Position numbers and translations under genes: made by a program
Shown: piece by piece, positions 1 through 8,140 of the stretch
How positions within the stretch are numbered: the stretch's first letter is position 1
How the letters are laid out: the number at the start of each line of letters is the position of its first letter
Notes under the pieces: generated by a model
The model's database searches: none
Told to the model about the DNA's origin: nothing
Seen by the model: only the letters and a program-made list of their open reading frames with translations
Assembly (NCBI RefSeq): GCF_004681125.1
Contig: NZ_SIHO01000002.1
Location: forward strand, 1,114,365-1,178,364
Reading direction: 5' to 3'
Length of the DNA: 64,000 nt
From: Glacieibacterium arshaanense
GTDB taxonomy: Bacteria; Pseudomonadota; Alphaproteobacteria; Sphingomonadales; Sphingomonadaceae

Positions 1-2
1 CG

Positions 3-1370
3 GTCGGTGCGCTGTCGGCGTATCTGGCGCGCATCTATTCGTCGCGGCCGTTCCTGGAAATCCGCGAAGTCGTCAAGCTGCTCGCGCAGAAGGTCCTGCC
101 GCACCAGCTGCATTCGCCCGCCAAGCGCGCCGAGGAATATTTCCGCACGCTGGCGACCGGCGGCAGCCTGTTCGAGGAGCTGGGTTTTTACTACGTCGGC
201 CCCATCGACGGCCATAACCTCGAACATCTGGTGCCGGTGCTCGAAAACGTCCGCGACGCTGCCGAAGGCCCGATCATCGTCCATGTCGTCACGAAAAAGG
301 GCAAGGGCTACGCGCCTGCCGAAGCCGCCGAGGACAAATACCACGGCGTCCAGAAGTTCGACGTCGTCACCGGCACGCAGGTCAAGCCCAAGGCCGGCCC
401 GCCGAGCTATCAGAACGTCTTTGCCGCGCAGCTGATCAAAGAGGCGCAAGTCGACGACAAGATCGTCGCGATCACCGCCGCCATGCCATCGGGCACCGGT
501 GTCGACCGCTTCGCCAAGGCTTTCCCCGACCGCACTTTCGATGTCGGCATCGCCGAACAGCATGCGGTGACGTTCGCCGCCGGCATGGCTGCGCAGGGCT
601 ACAAACCGTTTGCGGCGATCTATTCGACTTTCCTGCAGCGCGCCTATGACCAGGTCGTCCACGACGTGGCGATCCAGAACCTGCCGGTGCGCTTCGCCAT
701 CGACCGCGCCGGACTGGTCGGCGCCGACGGCGCGACGCACGCTGGCAGCTTCGACGTGACCTATCTCGCAACGCTGCCCAACATGGTTGTCATGGCGGCG
801 TCGGACGAGGCCGAACTGACGCACATGGTCCACACCATGGCGCACTATGACGCCGGCCCAAGCGCGGTGCGCTATCCGCGCGGCGAAGGCACCGGTGCCG
901 CAATTCCCGAAGTCCCGCAGCTGCTCGAAATCGGCAAGGGGCGCATTGTCCGCGAAGGCAAGAAGGTCGCGATCCTGTCGCTCGGCACGCGGCTCGGCGA
1001 AGCACTGCTCGCGGCCGACGACCTCGATGCCCGCGGCCTGTCGACCACCGTCGCCGACATGCGTTTTGCCAAGCCGATCGACCATGCGCTGGTCCGCAAG
1101 CTGGCGCTCAGCCACGACGTCATCATCACCATCGAAGAAGGCGCCATCGGCGGCTTCGGCGCGCACATCCTGACCTGGTGCAGCGACGAGGGACTGATGG
1201 ACGGCGGCCTCAAGATCCGCACGATGCGCCTGCCCGACGTCTTCCAGGACCATGACAACCCGGCGCTGCAATATGCCGAAGCCGGGCTGGATTCTGCGGG
1301 CATCGTCGCCACCGTGCTCAGCGCGCTGCAGCACAACAGCGTCGGCATCATCGGCGGCGCGCGCGCCTGA
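3..1370 (+). CDS. dxs: 1-deoxy-D-xylulose-5-phosphate synthase, 5' end outside window
   Basis: Thiamine-diphosphate enzyme that condenses pyruvate and glyceraldehyde 3-phosphate to DXP, the first step of the MEP isoprenoid pathway. The frame is open from the window edge, so the N-terminal part is missing; about 455 residues remain out of a usual ~640. Visible signatures are the GPIDGHN region, the [12 protein letters not shown] linker, [17 protein letters not shown] (transketolase pyrimidine domain with the conserved Glu) and the RYPRG segment. The C-terminal transketolase domain is complete and ends with TGA. In many alphaproteobacteria tlyA lies next to dxs; here a small secreted protein gene and a 400 bp spacer separate them. 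Confidence 0.97.
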   Translation, partial: VGALSAYLARIYSSRPFLEIREVVKLLAQKVLPHQLHSPAKRAEEYFRTLATGGSLFEELGFYYVGPIDGHNLEHLVPVLENVRDAAEGPIIVHVVTKKGKGYAPAEAAEDKYHGVQKFDVVTGTQVKPKAGPPSYQNVFAAQLIKEAQVDDKIVAITAAMPSGTGVDRFAKAFPDRTFDVGIAEQHAVTFAAGMAAQGYKPFAAIYSTFLQRAYDQVVHDVAIQNLPVRFAIDRAGLVGADGATHAGSFDVTYLATLPNMVVMAASDEAELTHMVHTMAHYDAGPSAVRYPRGEGTGAAIPEVPQLLEIGKGRIVREGKKVAILSLGTRLGEALLAADDLDARGLSTTVADMRFAKPIDHALVRKLALSHDVIITIEEGAIGGFGAHILTWCSDEGLMDGGLKIRTMRLPDVFQDHDNPALQYAEAGLDSAGIVATVLSALQHNSVGIIGGARA

Positions 1371-1643
1371 TCGCGGCGGTCCAGTCAAGCGTTGAAACGC
1401 GTTGCCAGCTTCGCACTCCAGATCAGTCTTCAACGGCCTGGTGATCGATCGCGTAAAGCGGTCGTCTGGCGCGGACAGACGCCAAACGCCCCACAGCCGG
1501 TCGGTTCAGTCTGAGCTTGGGCCATCTAAGCCGCGCGCATCGGCTCACAGCTTCGCGTGGTCAGTCACGACTTCAATTTTGAATTTCACTGCGTTATATC
1601 AGTGCAGCCGCAAATTGGCGGTCTGTTGCTGAAGGGGTCACTT
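1371..1643. other. Intergenic region dxs to DUF4136 gene
   Basis: A 273 bp spacer with no convincing gene. It carries the promoter-like motif listed separately at 1572-1600. The short open frames across it lack a ribosome-binding site and recognisable composition. Confidence 0.5.
1572..1600 (+). promoter_or_regulatory. Possible promoter of the DUF4136 gene
   Basis: TTCAAT (1572-1577) and TATATC (1595-1600) are separated by 17 bp, about 44 bp upstream of the ATG at 1644. The -35 is weak. The -10 and flanks (GTTATATCAG) and an ATTTTGAA block recur in the better promoter at 2210-2238, which supports function. Confidence 0.4.
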
Positions 1644-2153
1644 ATGAACCGCAACCGCTTTCTCGCGCTGAGCGCCGTGCTGAGCCTGTTCGCTGCAACG
1701 GGCGCAGTTGCGGGTCCGACGATCTCTTCGAACACCGCCCCCGGCGTCAATTTCAGTGCTTACAAGACGTACCAATGGGTCCAGATCTCCCCCAGCAGCA
1801 ATCCTGTCATCCAGCAGGAAATCGTTGCGAGCATCGAGCAGGCGCTGGCCAGCAAGGGCTTGGTCAAGGCGCCTTCGGCCGACATCAAACTGGTCCTGAC
1901 GACCGGCGTGCAGACCCAGACGGAACTCGAGAGCTGGGGACGCTGGGGCCTGCAGACGAGCACCTATCAATACAGCCAGGGCCAGCTTTCGATCGATGCC
2001 TTCGACGCCAAGACCAACATGGCGCTGTGGCACGGGCAGGCAACGGAGACCATCAACCCGCAGAAGCCGGACATGAAAAAGATCAATGACGCCGTGACCA
2101 AGCTGATGGCGACTTTCCCGACGTCCATACCGAGCGCCGCGCCGGCGAAGTAG
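1644..2153 (+). CDS. DUF4136-type secreted protein
   Basis: A 169-residue protein with a clear Sec signal peptide (hydrophobic stretch about residues 6-22, predicted cleavage near GAVAG). The mature part has the DUF4136 pattern: an NFSAYKTYQWV start typical of the family, a TDI/ADIKLVLTTG-like strand, and a final helix with a DAVTKLMATFP motif that usually ends the domain. Many DUF4136 members are lipoproteins, but no lipobox cysteine is seen here, so a periplasmic protein is more likely. The ATG at 1644 is preceded by an AAGGGG Shine-Dalgarno; the open frame extends 87 bp further upstream but lacks a signal peptide at that start. Function is unknown. Confidence 0.85.
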   Translation: MNRNRFLALSAVLSLFAATGAVAGPTISSNTAPGVNFSAYKTYQWVQISPSSNPVIQQEIVASIEQALASKGLVKAPSADIKLVLTTGVQTQTELESWGRWGLQTSTYQYSQGQLSIDAFDAKTNMALWHGQATETINPQKPDMKKINDAVTKLMATFPTSIPSAAPAK

Positions 2154-2163
2154 CTTGCCCGCT

Positions 2164-2195
2164 TGCTGCAGCGGGGACCTGCCCGCGCTGCAGCA
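2164..2195 (+). terminator. Hairpin after the DUF4136 gene
   Basis: TGCTGCAGC (2164-2172) pairs perfectly with GCTGCAGCA (2187-2195) eleven bases after the stop codon, with extra internal GC pairing. There is no clean T-tract, so this could be a weak terminator or an mRNA-stabilising hairpin. Confidence 0.45.
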
Positions 2196-2209
2196 GCACT
2201 CCACATTTC

Positions 2210-2238
2210 TTGACATTTTGAACCAATAGGGTTATATC
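2210..2238 (+). promoter_or_regulatory. Strong sigma-70-like promoter in the tlyA upstream region
   Basis: A perfect TTGACA (2210-2215), 17 bp spacer and TATATC (2233-2238). Transcription from here would start near 2245, about 310 nt before the tlyA ATG, giving either a long 5' leader or a separate small RNA. Confidence 0.6.
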
Positions 2239-2556
2239 AGCAATCGCCCGCTGCGCATTGGCAATGCAGGAGAATATTCCGCGCGCGGGCGCAGAAGCGG
2301 GGTGTGAACCGGCGCGAAAACCCGCCTGCACCCGTAAAGACAGTAAAGTTTGGATCCTACAGCCGGGTGAAATAACGCATAGATATCAAGGCGCTGTAGT
2401 GCGTTCCGGCCAAATCCGCTTGTCCGTGTTTGTGCGTGAATCGGTGCCAATTGGCGCCACTTTCGGTCCAAAATCCCTGCGAAACGCGCAAATCTGTACG
2501 TTTTTTGACTCGCTGCACAATTTGCCAAGCGGCGCCGGACACCATAACGGGTCGCC

Positions 2557-3294
2557 ATGACCAAGACGCGCGCCGATCAACTGCTGGTGGCCCAGGGCCT
2601 CGCCGAGTCGCGGACGCGGGCGCAGGCGCTGATCCTTGCCGGGCTGGTCTATGCCGGCGACCGGCGCGTCGACAAGGCCGGGCAGGTGCTCCCCGACGAC
2701 ACTGCGCTGACCGTCAAGGGCCGCGACCACCCGTGGGTATCGCGCGGCGGCGTCAAGCTGGCGCACGGTCTCGACCATTTCGGCTGGGACGTCACCGGTG
2801 CCACCGCAATCGACGTCGGCTCCTCGACCGGCGGCTTTACCGATGTGCTGTTGACGCGCGGCGCCAGTCACGTCTTTGCCGTCGACAGCGGCACCAACCA
2901 GCTGGCGTGGAAGCTGCGCGAGGATGCCCGGGTCACCGTGCTCGAACAGACCAATGCGCGCTACCTGACCGACGACCAGATACCGGCGCCCATTGATATC
3001 ATCGTCTGCGACGCAAGCTTCATCGGACTGGCGAAGGTGCTGGCGCGGCCGCTCGAATTTGCCGCACCCGCTGCCAAGCTGATCGCGCTGATCAAGCCGC
3101 AGTTCGAAGCCGGGCAGGGCGAAGTCGGCAAGGGCGGGGTAGTGCGCGACCCCGCCATCCACGCCCGCGTCTGCGCCGAAGTCAGCGACTGGCTGGCATC
3201 GCTGCCCGGCTGGCAGGTCGCGGGTATCACCACCAGCCCGATCACCGGCCCCGAAGGCAATGTCGAGTTTCTGATCGGTGCCGTCCGCGCCTAG
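2557..3294 (+). CDS. tlyA: TlyA-family rRNA 2'-O-methyltransferase / S4-domain protein
   Basis: A 245-residue S4 RNA-binding domain plus Rossmann-like methyltransferase of the FtsJ/TlyA family; members 2'-O-methylate cytidines of 16S and 23S rRNA using S-adenosylmethionine. The S4 domain occupies about residues 3-60 (RADQLLVAQGLAESRTRAQ). VSRGGVKL leads into the SAM motif DVGSSTGGFTD near residue 90. DASFI and the IKPQFE motif supply the rest of the K-D-K-E-type active site. The ATG follows a GGGTCGCC stretch and the length fits the family. Confidence 0.93.
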   Translation: MTKTRADQLLVAQGLAESRTRAQALILAGLVYAGDRRVDKAGQVLPDDTALTVKGRDHPWVSRGGVKLAHGLDHFGWDVTGATAIDVGSSTGGFTDVLLTRGASHVFAVDSGTNQLAWKLREDARVTVLEQTNARYLTDDQIPAPIDIIVCDASFIGLAKVLARPLEFAAPAAKLIALIKPQFEAGQGEVGKGGVVRDPAIHARVCAEVSDWLASLPGWQVAGITTSPITGPEGNVEFLIGAVRA

Positions 3295-3345
3295 ATATTG
3301 TGGCCCGGGATGACAGCGCCCGCAAAACCCGCTAAACCTGTGGTC

Positions 3346-3876
3346 ATGAGTACACCCATCAATCGTGGTTCGGCGTTCCGTGCGGCCATCATTCTGGTGC
3401 CGCTGTTCGAATTGCTCGGCGGGCTGATGGCGCGCGTTTCGGGCAGCACCGTCGCCAACCCCTGGTATCAGGGCCTGACGCTGCCGCTCTACCAGCCGCC
3501 GGGTCCGGTGTTCGGCATTGTCTGGAGCATCCTTTATGCAATGACGGCGGTCGCCGTTGCGCTGGTGTGGGCGCACAAATCGGCGCCGGGGCGCTGGCTG
3601 GCGCTCGCGCTGTTTGCGCTGCAGTTTGCCTTCAACCTCGCCTGGTCGCCGCTGTTCTTCAAATACCACCAGATGCTGCCGGCGCTCGGGCTGATCGGCG
3701 CGATCTTCGTGGTAGCGCTCGCCGCGACCTTTGCGTTCGGGCGGATCAGCCGCACCGCGGCGTGGCTGATGGTGCCGTATCTGATGTGGCTGGGTATCGC
3801 CGCGTCGCTCAACTTTCGGGTCTGGCAGCTCAACCCCGCTGCCGCCGCGCCGGTGTCGGCGCTGTTCGGGGGCTGA
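3346..3876 (+). CDS. tspO: TspO/MBR family membrane protein
   Basis: A 176-residue membrane protein with five predicted helices, homologous to the mitochondrial translocator protein. Bacterial TspO binds porphyrins and tetrapyrroles and is linked to stress and photosynthesis regulation. Recognisable motifs are NPWYQGL, the PLYQPPGPVFGIVWSILYA segment after helix 1, QFAFNLAWSPLFF in helix 3 and the LMWLGIAASLNF signature in helix 5. The ATG at 3346 is chosen over an upstream in-frame ATG at 3298 because family members start just before the first helix. It stands alone between tlyA and ubiK with short gaps. Confidence 0.93.
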   Translation: MSTPINRGSAFRAAIILVPLFELLGGLMARVSGSTVANPWYQGLTLPLYQPPGPVFGIVWSILYAMTAVAVALVWAHKSAPGRWLALALFALQFAFNLAWSPLFFKYHQMLPALGLIGAIFVVALAATFAFGRISRTAAWLMVPYLMWLGIAASLNFRVWQLNPAAAAPVSALFGG

Positions 3877-3900
3877 CATGACAATCTTTGGAGACCGATA

Positions 3901-4203
3901 ATGCAATCGCAGAACAAGATTTTCGAAGACCTGTCGAAGGTCGCCACCTCGGCGCTCGGCACCTTTGCCGGGCTCGGCCGCGAAGTCGAAACCATGGCGA
4001 AGAACCGCGTCCGCGAAATGGCCGGTTCGGCCGACATGATCAGCCGTGACGAGTTCGAAGCCGTCAAGGCAATGGCCGCCAACGCCCGCGCCGAAGTCGA
4101 GCTGCTCAAGGCAGAAATCGCGGCGATGAAGACCGCGCCGGCTGCGGCAAAGCCAGCGACCGCCAAGCCTGCCGCGCCGAAGCGAAAGACCGCCAAGGCA
4201 TGA
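3901..4203 (+). CDS. ubiK: Accessory factor UbiK-like (BMFP) protein
   Basis: A 100-residue protein with the BMFP/UbiK pattern: an N-terminal amphipathic helix (NKIFEDLSKVATSAL), then a coiled-coil around residues 45-80 (SRDEFEAVKAMAANARAEVELLKAEIAAM). The tail is rich in Ala, Pro and Lys. UbiK is a membrane-associated accessory factor for assembly of aerobic ubiquinone-biosynthesis enzymes. A GGAGA ribosome-binding site precedes the ATG. Its stop codon overlaps the next start as ATGA, so the pair is translationally coupled. Confidence 0.85.
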   Translation: MQSQNKIFEDLSKVATSALGTFAGLGREVETMAKNRVREMAGSADMISRDEFEAVKAMAANARAEVELLKAEIAAMKTAPAAAKPATAKPAAPKRKTAKA

Positions 4204-4718
4204 CCGAGATTGCCATCGAGTTTGACGCAGCGCCGGCGGCGCCGATCGACATGCTCGAACATTATTTCAACCTGCACGGCTGGGCATTCGAACGCACCGG
4301 TGACGAGGAAATCACCGCGAGCGTCGCGGGCAGCTGGGCCAATTTCCAGCTGCGCGCGCTGTGGCGCGAGGATGAACGCGTGCTGCAGTTCATCGCCATG
4401 CCCGACATCCGCGTGCCCGACACCAAGCGCGCGGTGATGTACGAGACGCTGGGGCTGATCAACGAGCAATTGTGGATCGGCCATTTCGAAATGTGGGCGG
4501 CCGACGGTACCCTGCTGTTCCGCCACGCCACACTGCTCGACAGCGATGACGAGCATGAAGACATCGACCTGACGCTCGGCCAGGCCGAGATGCTGGTCGA
4601 AGCCGCGGTCGACGAATGCGAACGTTATTATCCGGTGTTCCAGTTTGTGCTGTGGGCCGGCAAGTCCCCCGCCGAGGCGATCGAGGCAGCGCTGCTCGAC
4701 ACCGTCGGCGAAGCCTGA
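4200..4718 (+). CDS. YbjN-domain protein
   Basis: A 172-residue acidic cytoplasmic protein of the YbjN family (sensory-transduction/T3SS-chaperone-like fold). Seen are an N-terminal DMLEHYFNLHGWAFERTGDEEI segment in two parts, a WANFQLRALWREDERVLQFIAMPD core and a C-terminal helix around FVLWAGKSPAEAIEAALLDTVGEA. The start overlaps the ubiK stop (ATGA) and proC follows after 6 bp, so this is the second gene of a four-gene operon. The molecular role in alphaproteobacteria is not known. Confidence 0.85.
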   Translation: MTEIAIEFDAAPAAPIDMLEHYFNLHGWAFERTGDEEITASVAGSWANFQLRALWREDERVLQFIAMPDIRVPDTKRAVMYETLGLINEQLWIGHFEMWAADGTLLFRHATLLDSDDEHEDIDLTLGQAEMLVEAAVDECERYYPVFQFVLWAGKSPAEAIEAALLDTVGEA

Positions 4719-4724
4719 GGAACG

Positions 4725-5501
4725 GTGGCCAAGCCCGAACGCCTGTGGCTGCTCGGCGCCGGCAATATGGGTGGCGCGCTACTGCACCGCTGGCATGCCG
4801 CCGGGCTGGCCGACATCAACGTTATTGACCCGAGCCCGCACGCTTTGCCCGCAGGCGTTGCGGCGGCCGCGGCGCCGCCACCGGGTGCCGGTCCCGACGT
4901 GCTGGTGCTCGCCGTCAAACCGCAGCTGTTTGCTGCCGCGAGCGCCGGTCTCGCCGAACGGCTGCGCCCCGATACGCTGGTGATTTCAGTGATGGCCGGC
5001 GTGACCTGTGCCGGCATCATTGAACGGCTGGGTGACCGGCCCATCGTGCGCACCATGCCCAACACGCCGGCACGGCTGGGGCAGGGCGTGACCGCCTTGT
5101 TCGGCCACGGCGCCGATGCCGCCCAATGCGCGCGCGCCGAAGCGTTGCTGGCGGCGGCCGGCACGACGGTCTGGCTCGACCATGAAGACCAGTTCAACGC
5201 CGTCACCGGCCTGTCGGGGTCAGGGCCGGCGTATGTGTTTGCCTTCATCGAGGCACTGACCGAAGCGGGCATCGCGCACGGCCTGTCGCCGGCACTTGCG
5301 GCGACGCTGGCGCGCGCAACCGTGACCGGGGCAGCGGCCTTGGCTGCCGAGCCCGATGCCGATCCGGCAGCGTTGCGGGTTGCCGTGACCAGCCCCGGCG
5401 GCACGACCGCGGCCGGACTCTCGGTGCTGGTTGACCGGCTGCGGCCGTTGATGGCCGACACCGTTGCGGCGGCCACCGCACGCTCGCGCGAACTGGGGTA
5501 G
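4725..5501 (+). CDS. proC: Pyrroline-5-carboxylate reductase
   Basis: Reduces 1-pyrroline-5-carboxylate to L-proline with NAD(P)H, the last step of proline synthesis. The 258-residue protein has the dinucleotide-binding motif GAGNMG at residues 11-16. The later family signatures are VRTMPNTPA (substrate-side loop) and the LSGSGPAYVF/SPGGTTAAGL elements of the C-terminal dimerisation domain. The start is GTG with a GAGGA ribosome-binding site just upstream; the Rossmann strand begins six residues later, as in other family members. It is co-transcribed with ubiK, the YbjN gene and the following TetR/COQ9-like gene (4 bp gap). Confidence 0.96.
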   Translation: MAKPERLWLLGAGNMGGALLHRWHAAGLADINVIDPSPHALPAGVAAAAAPPPGAGPDVLVLAVKPQLFAAASAGLAERLRPDTLVISVMAGVTCAGIIERLGDRPIVRTMPNTPARLGQGVTALFGHGADAAQCARAEALLAAAGTTVWLDHEDQFNAVTGLSGSGPAYVFAFIEALTEAGIAHGLSPALAATLARATVTGAAALAAEPDADPAALRVAVTSPGGTTAAGLSVLVDRLRPLMADTVAAATARSRELG

Positions 5502-5505
5502 GGCC

Positions 5506-6117
5506 GTGGCGGAAACCGACGCAATTCTCGACGCCTGGGTGCATGTCATCACCCGCGACGGCTGGCCACAGGCGCGGATCGATGCGGTGGCGCGGGCTGC
5601 GGCGTGCAACGTCGATGCTGTAGCGGCGGTGGCTCCTGATCGTTGGGAAGCCTTGCGCGGCCTCGATGGGCGCATCGAACGCATGGCGTTGGCTGAGGCC
5701 GCAAGCGACCCCGACGAGAGCGTCCGCAACCGGCTGTTTGCACTGTTGATGGGACGATTCGATGCGATGCAGGAACATCGCGATTTGGCGCAGCAACTCC
5801 ATGCCGCCGCGCGCAGCGATCCGGCACTCGCGCTTTTCGTGATGACGCTCGTGCCACCGATGCTGCGCCGCTTGGGCGAGGCGGCCGGGGTGGATGCCGG
5901 CGGGTTGCTCGGACCGCTGCGCATTGCAGCGCTGTCGGCACTCTATGTGCAGGTCGCACGGGTCTGGCTGCAGGATGACAGTGCTGATCTGAGTACAACG
6001 ATGAAGGCGCTCGATAGCGCGCTTGCACGCGCCGAAAGCTTGGCGAACTTCCGCCCCTCGCTACCTAAAGGCCTGCCTGCAATTCCTGGATCATCGGCCG
6101 GTCAACTGCCGGAATAA
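5506..6117 (+). CDS. TetR/COQ9-like helical protein
   Basis: A 203-residue all-helical protein with a TetR-like N-terminus: AILDAWVHVITRDGWPQARIDAVARAAACNVDAV in two helices followed by a turn resembles the TetR helix-turn-helix or the degenerate version in COQ9. The C-terminal part has long amphipathic helices (FVMTLVPPMLRRLGEAAG, LSALYVQVARVWLQDDSADLSTTMKALDSAL in segments), which is also compatible with COQ9 lipid binding. The start is GTG 4 bp after proC. With ubiK in the same operon, a ubiquinone-related COQ9-like role is plausible, but a conventional TetR regulator cannot be excluded. The 3' end overlaps the convergent marR gene by 53 bp. Confidence 0.75.
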   Translation: MAETDAILDAWVHVITRDGWPQARIDAVARAAACNVDAVAAVAPDRWEALRGLDGRIERMALAEAASDPDESVRNRLFALLMGRFDAMQEHRDLAQQLHAAARSDPALALFVMTLVPPMLRRLGEAAGVDAGGLLGPLRIAALSALYVQVARVWLQDDSADLSTTMKALDSALARAESLANFRPSLPKGLPAIPGSSAGQLPE

Positions 6118-6577
6118 GCCCGGTCAGCACCGCCCAAAACCCCGTCACCGCATTCTGCCCGGCCTGGGCATAGGCACCCGCCATGCCGGTGCGGAGTTCC
6201 TCGAACAGCGCGGCTTCAAGCGTCGCGCCTTCGGGCGTGAGCTCGAGCAAGCGCTGGCGCCGGTCGCGCTGGCCGACGGCCTGGATGACCAGCCCGCGGC
6301 CCTGCAAGTCGGCAAGCACGCGGCTCAGCGACTGTTTGGTGATGTTGAGCAGCGCCAGCAAATCGCCGACAGGCATGGCCGGGCGCCGTGCAATGAAATA
6401 CAGCGCACGGTGATGCGCCCGGCCGAGTCCGTGACGGTCGAGCAGCCCGTCGGCGCCGCGCACCATGTTGGTGTAGCCGAAGTAGAGCAGCTCGATGCCG
6501 CGGCGGATTTCGGCCTCGCGCAGGAATTGCGCCGAAGCCGCAGTGTTGCCGGCATTGAGGATATTTGCGTCAGCCAT
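6065..6577 (-). CDS. MarR-family transcriptional regulator
   Basis: A 170-residue winged-helix regulator. The helix-turn-helix and wing are clear: MPVGDLLALLNITKQSLSRVL, then LQGRGLVIQAVGQRDRRQRLLELTPEG, the MarR-type D-x-R-D/R wing. The ATG at 6577 is preferred to an upstream frame extension of 19 codons. It is divergent from ilvE across an 81 bp gap, so its operator could control both; that is inference. On its own strand a TTGATA / AAAATA pair with 17 bp spacing lies just upstream. Convergent overlap with the upstream TetR/COQ9-like gene is 53 bp. Confidence 0.9.
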   Translation of the reverse strand: MADANILNAGNTAASAQFLREAEIRRGIELLYFGYTNMVRGADGLLDRHGLGRAHHRALYFIARRPAMPVGDLLALLNITKQSLSRVLADLQGRGLVIQAVGQRDRRQRLLELTPEGATLEAALFEELRTGMAGAYAQAGQNAVTGFWAVLTGLIPAVDRPMIQELQAGL

Positions 6578-6658
6578 GTTGACGTATTTTGCACAGAATG
6601 TTACGACTATCAACCTTGGATTGAAATAAAACACTCAAAACTTGCGGGAGCATGCGGC

Positions 6659-7546
6659 ATGACCGAAGCCACTTTCGACGATCGCGACGGCTTTATCTGG
6701 ATGGACGGCGCGCTGCGCCCGTGGCGCGATGCCAATGTCCATGTCCTGACGCATGCCATGCACTATGCCAGCGCGGTGTTCGAAGGTGTGCGCTGCTACG
6801 GCGGCAAGGTGTTCAAGCTGTCCGAGCACAGCCAGCGGCTGATCGATTCGGCGAAGATTCTGGGCTTCGACCTGCCATGGACGCGCGACGAGATCGACGC
6901 GGCGATCAACGAGACGGTCGCTGCCAATAACTTCACCGATTGCTACATCCGGCCGATCGCCTGGCGCGGTTCGGAGCAGATGGGCGTGGCCGCCCAGAAG
7001 ACCAAGGCACACCTCGCCGTTTCGGCGTGGGAGTGGGGTGCCTATTTCGGCGACGAAGCGCTCGCCAAGGGCCTGCGCCTGATGATCGCGCCGTGGCGTC
7101 GCCCTGCACCTTACACGATTCCGGTCCGCTCGAAGGCCGCCGGCCTCTACATGATCTGCACGCTGTCGAAGCATGCCGCCGCCGATGCCGGCTATGACGA
7201 CGCACTGATGTTCGACTGGCGCGGGCAGGTGGCCGAAGCCACCGGCGCCAACGTGTTCTTCGTGCAAAACGGCAAGCTTCACACGCCGACGCCCGATTGC
7301 TTCCTCGACGGCATCACCCGCCGTACGGTCATGGATCTGGCGCGACGCCGCGGCGTCGAAGTCATCGAACGCGCGATCTGGCCCGAGGAACTCGCGGGAT
7401 TTGAACAGGCGTTTCTGACCGGCAGCGCTGCCGAAGTGACACCGCTCGCCGAAATCGGGCCGTGGACGTTTGAAGTCGGCGCGCTGACGCGCCAGCTGCA
7501 AGCCGATTACCGCGATTTCGTGCGGGGCGTGCTGCCCGCAAAGTGA
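6659..7546 (+). CDS. ilvE: Branched-chain amino acid aminotransferase
   Basis: Class IV PLP aminotransferase that interconverts Leu, Ile and Val with their 2-oxo acids. The 295-residue length fits bacterial IlvE. The PLP lysine is K159 in the VRSKAAGLY motif. FEGVRCY, the EATGANVFFV motif and DGITRRTVMDLA near the C-terminus are diagnostic. The open frame runs far upstream, but the true ATG at 6659 has a GGGAG ribosome-binding site and gives the standard N-terminus (DRDGFIWMDG). It is divergent from the MarR gene and followed by a long non-coding region. Confidence 0.96.
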   Translation: MTEATFDDRDGFIWMDGALRPWRDANVHVLTHAMHYASAVFEGVRCYGGKVFKLSEHSQRLIDSAKILGFDLPWTRDEIDAAINETVAANNFTDCYIRPIAWRGSEQMGVAAQKTKAHLAVSAWEWGAYFGDEALAKGLRLMIAPWRRPAPYTIPVRSKAAGLYMICTLSKHAAADAGYDDALMFDWRGQVAEATGANVFFVQNGKLHTPTPDCFLDGITRRTVMDLARRRGVEVIERAIWPEELAGFEQAFLTGSAAEVTPLAEIGPWTFEVGALTRQLQADYRDFVRGVLPAK

Positions 7547-7793
7547 GTCGGGAGGCTTGCCGCTGAACTGCTCAAAGTCGGCCTGCACGAAAGCCGTAGT
7601 TACAAAGCATTGGACTGCAAAGCGCTTTTGGCAGCGACGACGAATCGGGCGATGTTCGAGCCAAGCTGTTGGTAAGATGAATTTTGTGCACTTGCGAACA
7701 CGCCGCTGTGGCGCTAAACAAGATCAGGGGCTCGTATTGCACGTTGTCGGCTCGTCCCGGCAAATTTAGGCCATGAAGGCAAGAGTTGTGTCA

Positions 7794-8009
7794 ATGTCAC
7801 GTCCTCGCTTCAAGACACTGGCTGCAGTCGCTCTGGCGCTCTGTATGTGGTTTGTCCCATCGCTTTCGACGCAGGGCGCCGGCACAGTTGGCCGCCAGCT
7901 GACACATCCCGATCGCGCACTTTTAGCCGGTTCAGCGCAAGGTGCCGAAACGCCGGTTGACCAATTGCATAGTGCTGACGCGACCGTTCGGTCGGCATTG
8001 CCGCGTTGA
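7794..8009 (+). CDS. Possible small secreted protein
   Basis: A 71-codon frame. Residues 1-30 look like a signal peptide (SRPRFKT basic stretch, hydrophobic LAAVALALCMWFVPSL, then small residues). The remainder has no known motif. It precedes the polysaccharide export gene on the same strand by about 130 bp. There is no strong ribosome-binding site and codon bias is weaker than in neighbours; it may be spurious. Confidence 0.3.
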   Translation: MSRPRFKTLAAVALALCMWFVPSLSTQGAGTVGRQLTHPDRALLAGSAQGAETPVDQLHSADATVRSALPR

Positions 8010-8078
8010 ATTCACGCGCTTGCGACAACAGACTGCCTGACGACTCACTTCACCATTGATAGCGCCGGCCATGTTGGA

Positions 8079-8107
8079 TTGACTGGGCCGCTAAGCGTGC
8101 CTAAACG
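8079..8107 (+). promoter_or_regulatory. Possible promoter of the SLBB export gene
   Basis: TTGACT (8079-8084), 17 bp spacer, TAAACG (8102-8107), about 33 bp before the ATG at 8141. The -35 is good and the -10 moderate. Confidence 0.4.
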
Positions 8108-8140
8108 GCTTTGACGGCGTTTTGAGCAAGGTATGCATAA

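Larger units (their letters stand above)
2154..2556. other. 403 bp non-coding region upstream of tlyA
   Basis: Contains the hairpin and promoter listed separately and then about 310 bp with no supported gene. The 100-codon open frame at 2258-2560 overlaps the tlyA start and has no family signal, so it is treated as chance. The transcript from the 2210 promoter could fold locally: GCGGG/CCCGC elements lie near 2293-2330 and GGTGCC-AATT-GGCGCC at about 2443-2458. A T6 run lies at 2500-2505. No known riboswitch consensus was recognised. Confidence 0.5.
7547..8140. other. 594 bp region between ilvE and the SLBB export gene
   Basis: Mostly non-coding. It contains the low-confidence secreted-peptide frame at 7794-8009 and the possible promoter at 8079-8107. 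Nothing else with coding character was found on either strand. Confidence 0.45.

Noticed and set aside
2239..2556. Cobalamin, TPP or SAM-type riboswitch upstream of tlyA
   Set aside because: None of the conserved cores (for example the TPP CTGAGA or cobalamin box) could be recognised; left as an unassigned leader.
2258..2560. 100-codon open frame in the tlyA leader
   Set aside because: Overlaps the tlyA start, has no start-site signal and no family resemblance; likely chance.
2386..3906. 506-codon minus-strand open frame across tlyA and tspO
   Set aside because: It is antisense to two well-supported genes. Its composition (Arg, Asp, Gly, His rich) is typical of antisense frames in GC-rich DNA, and it lacks any motif.
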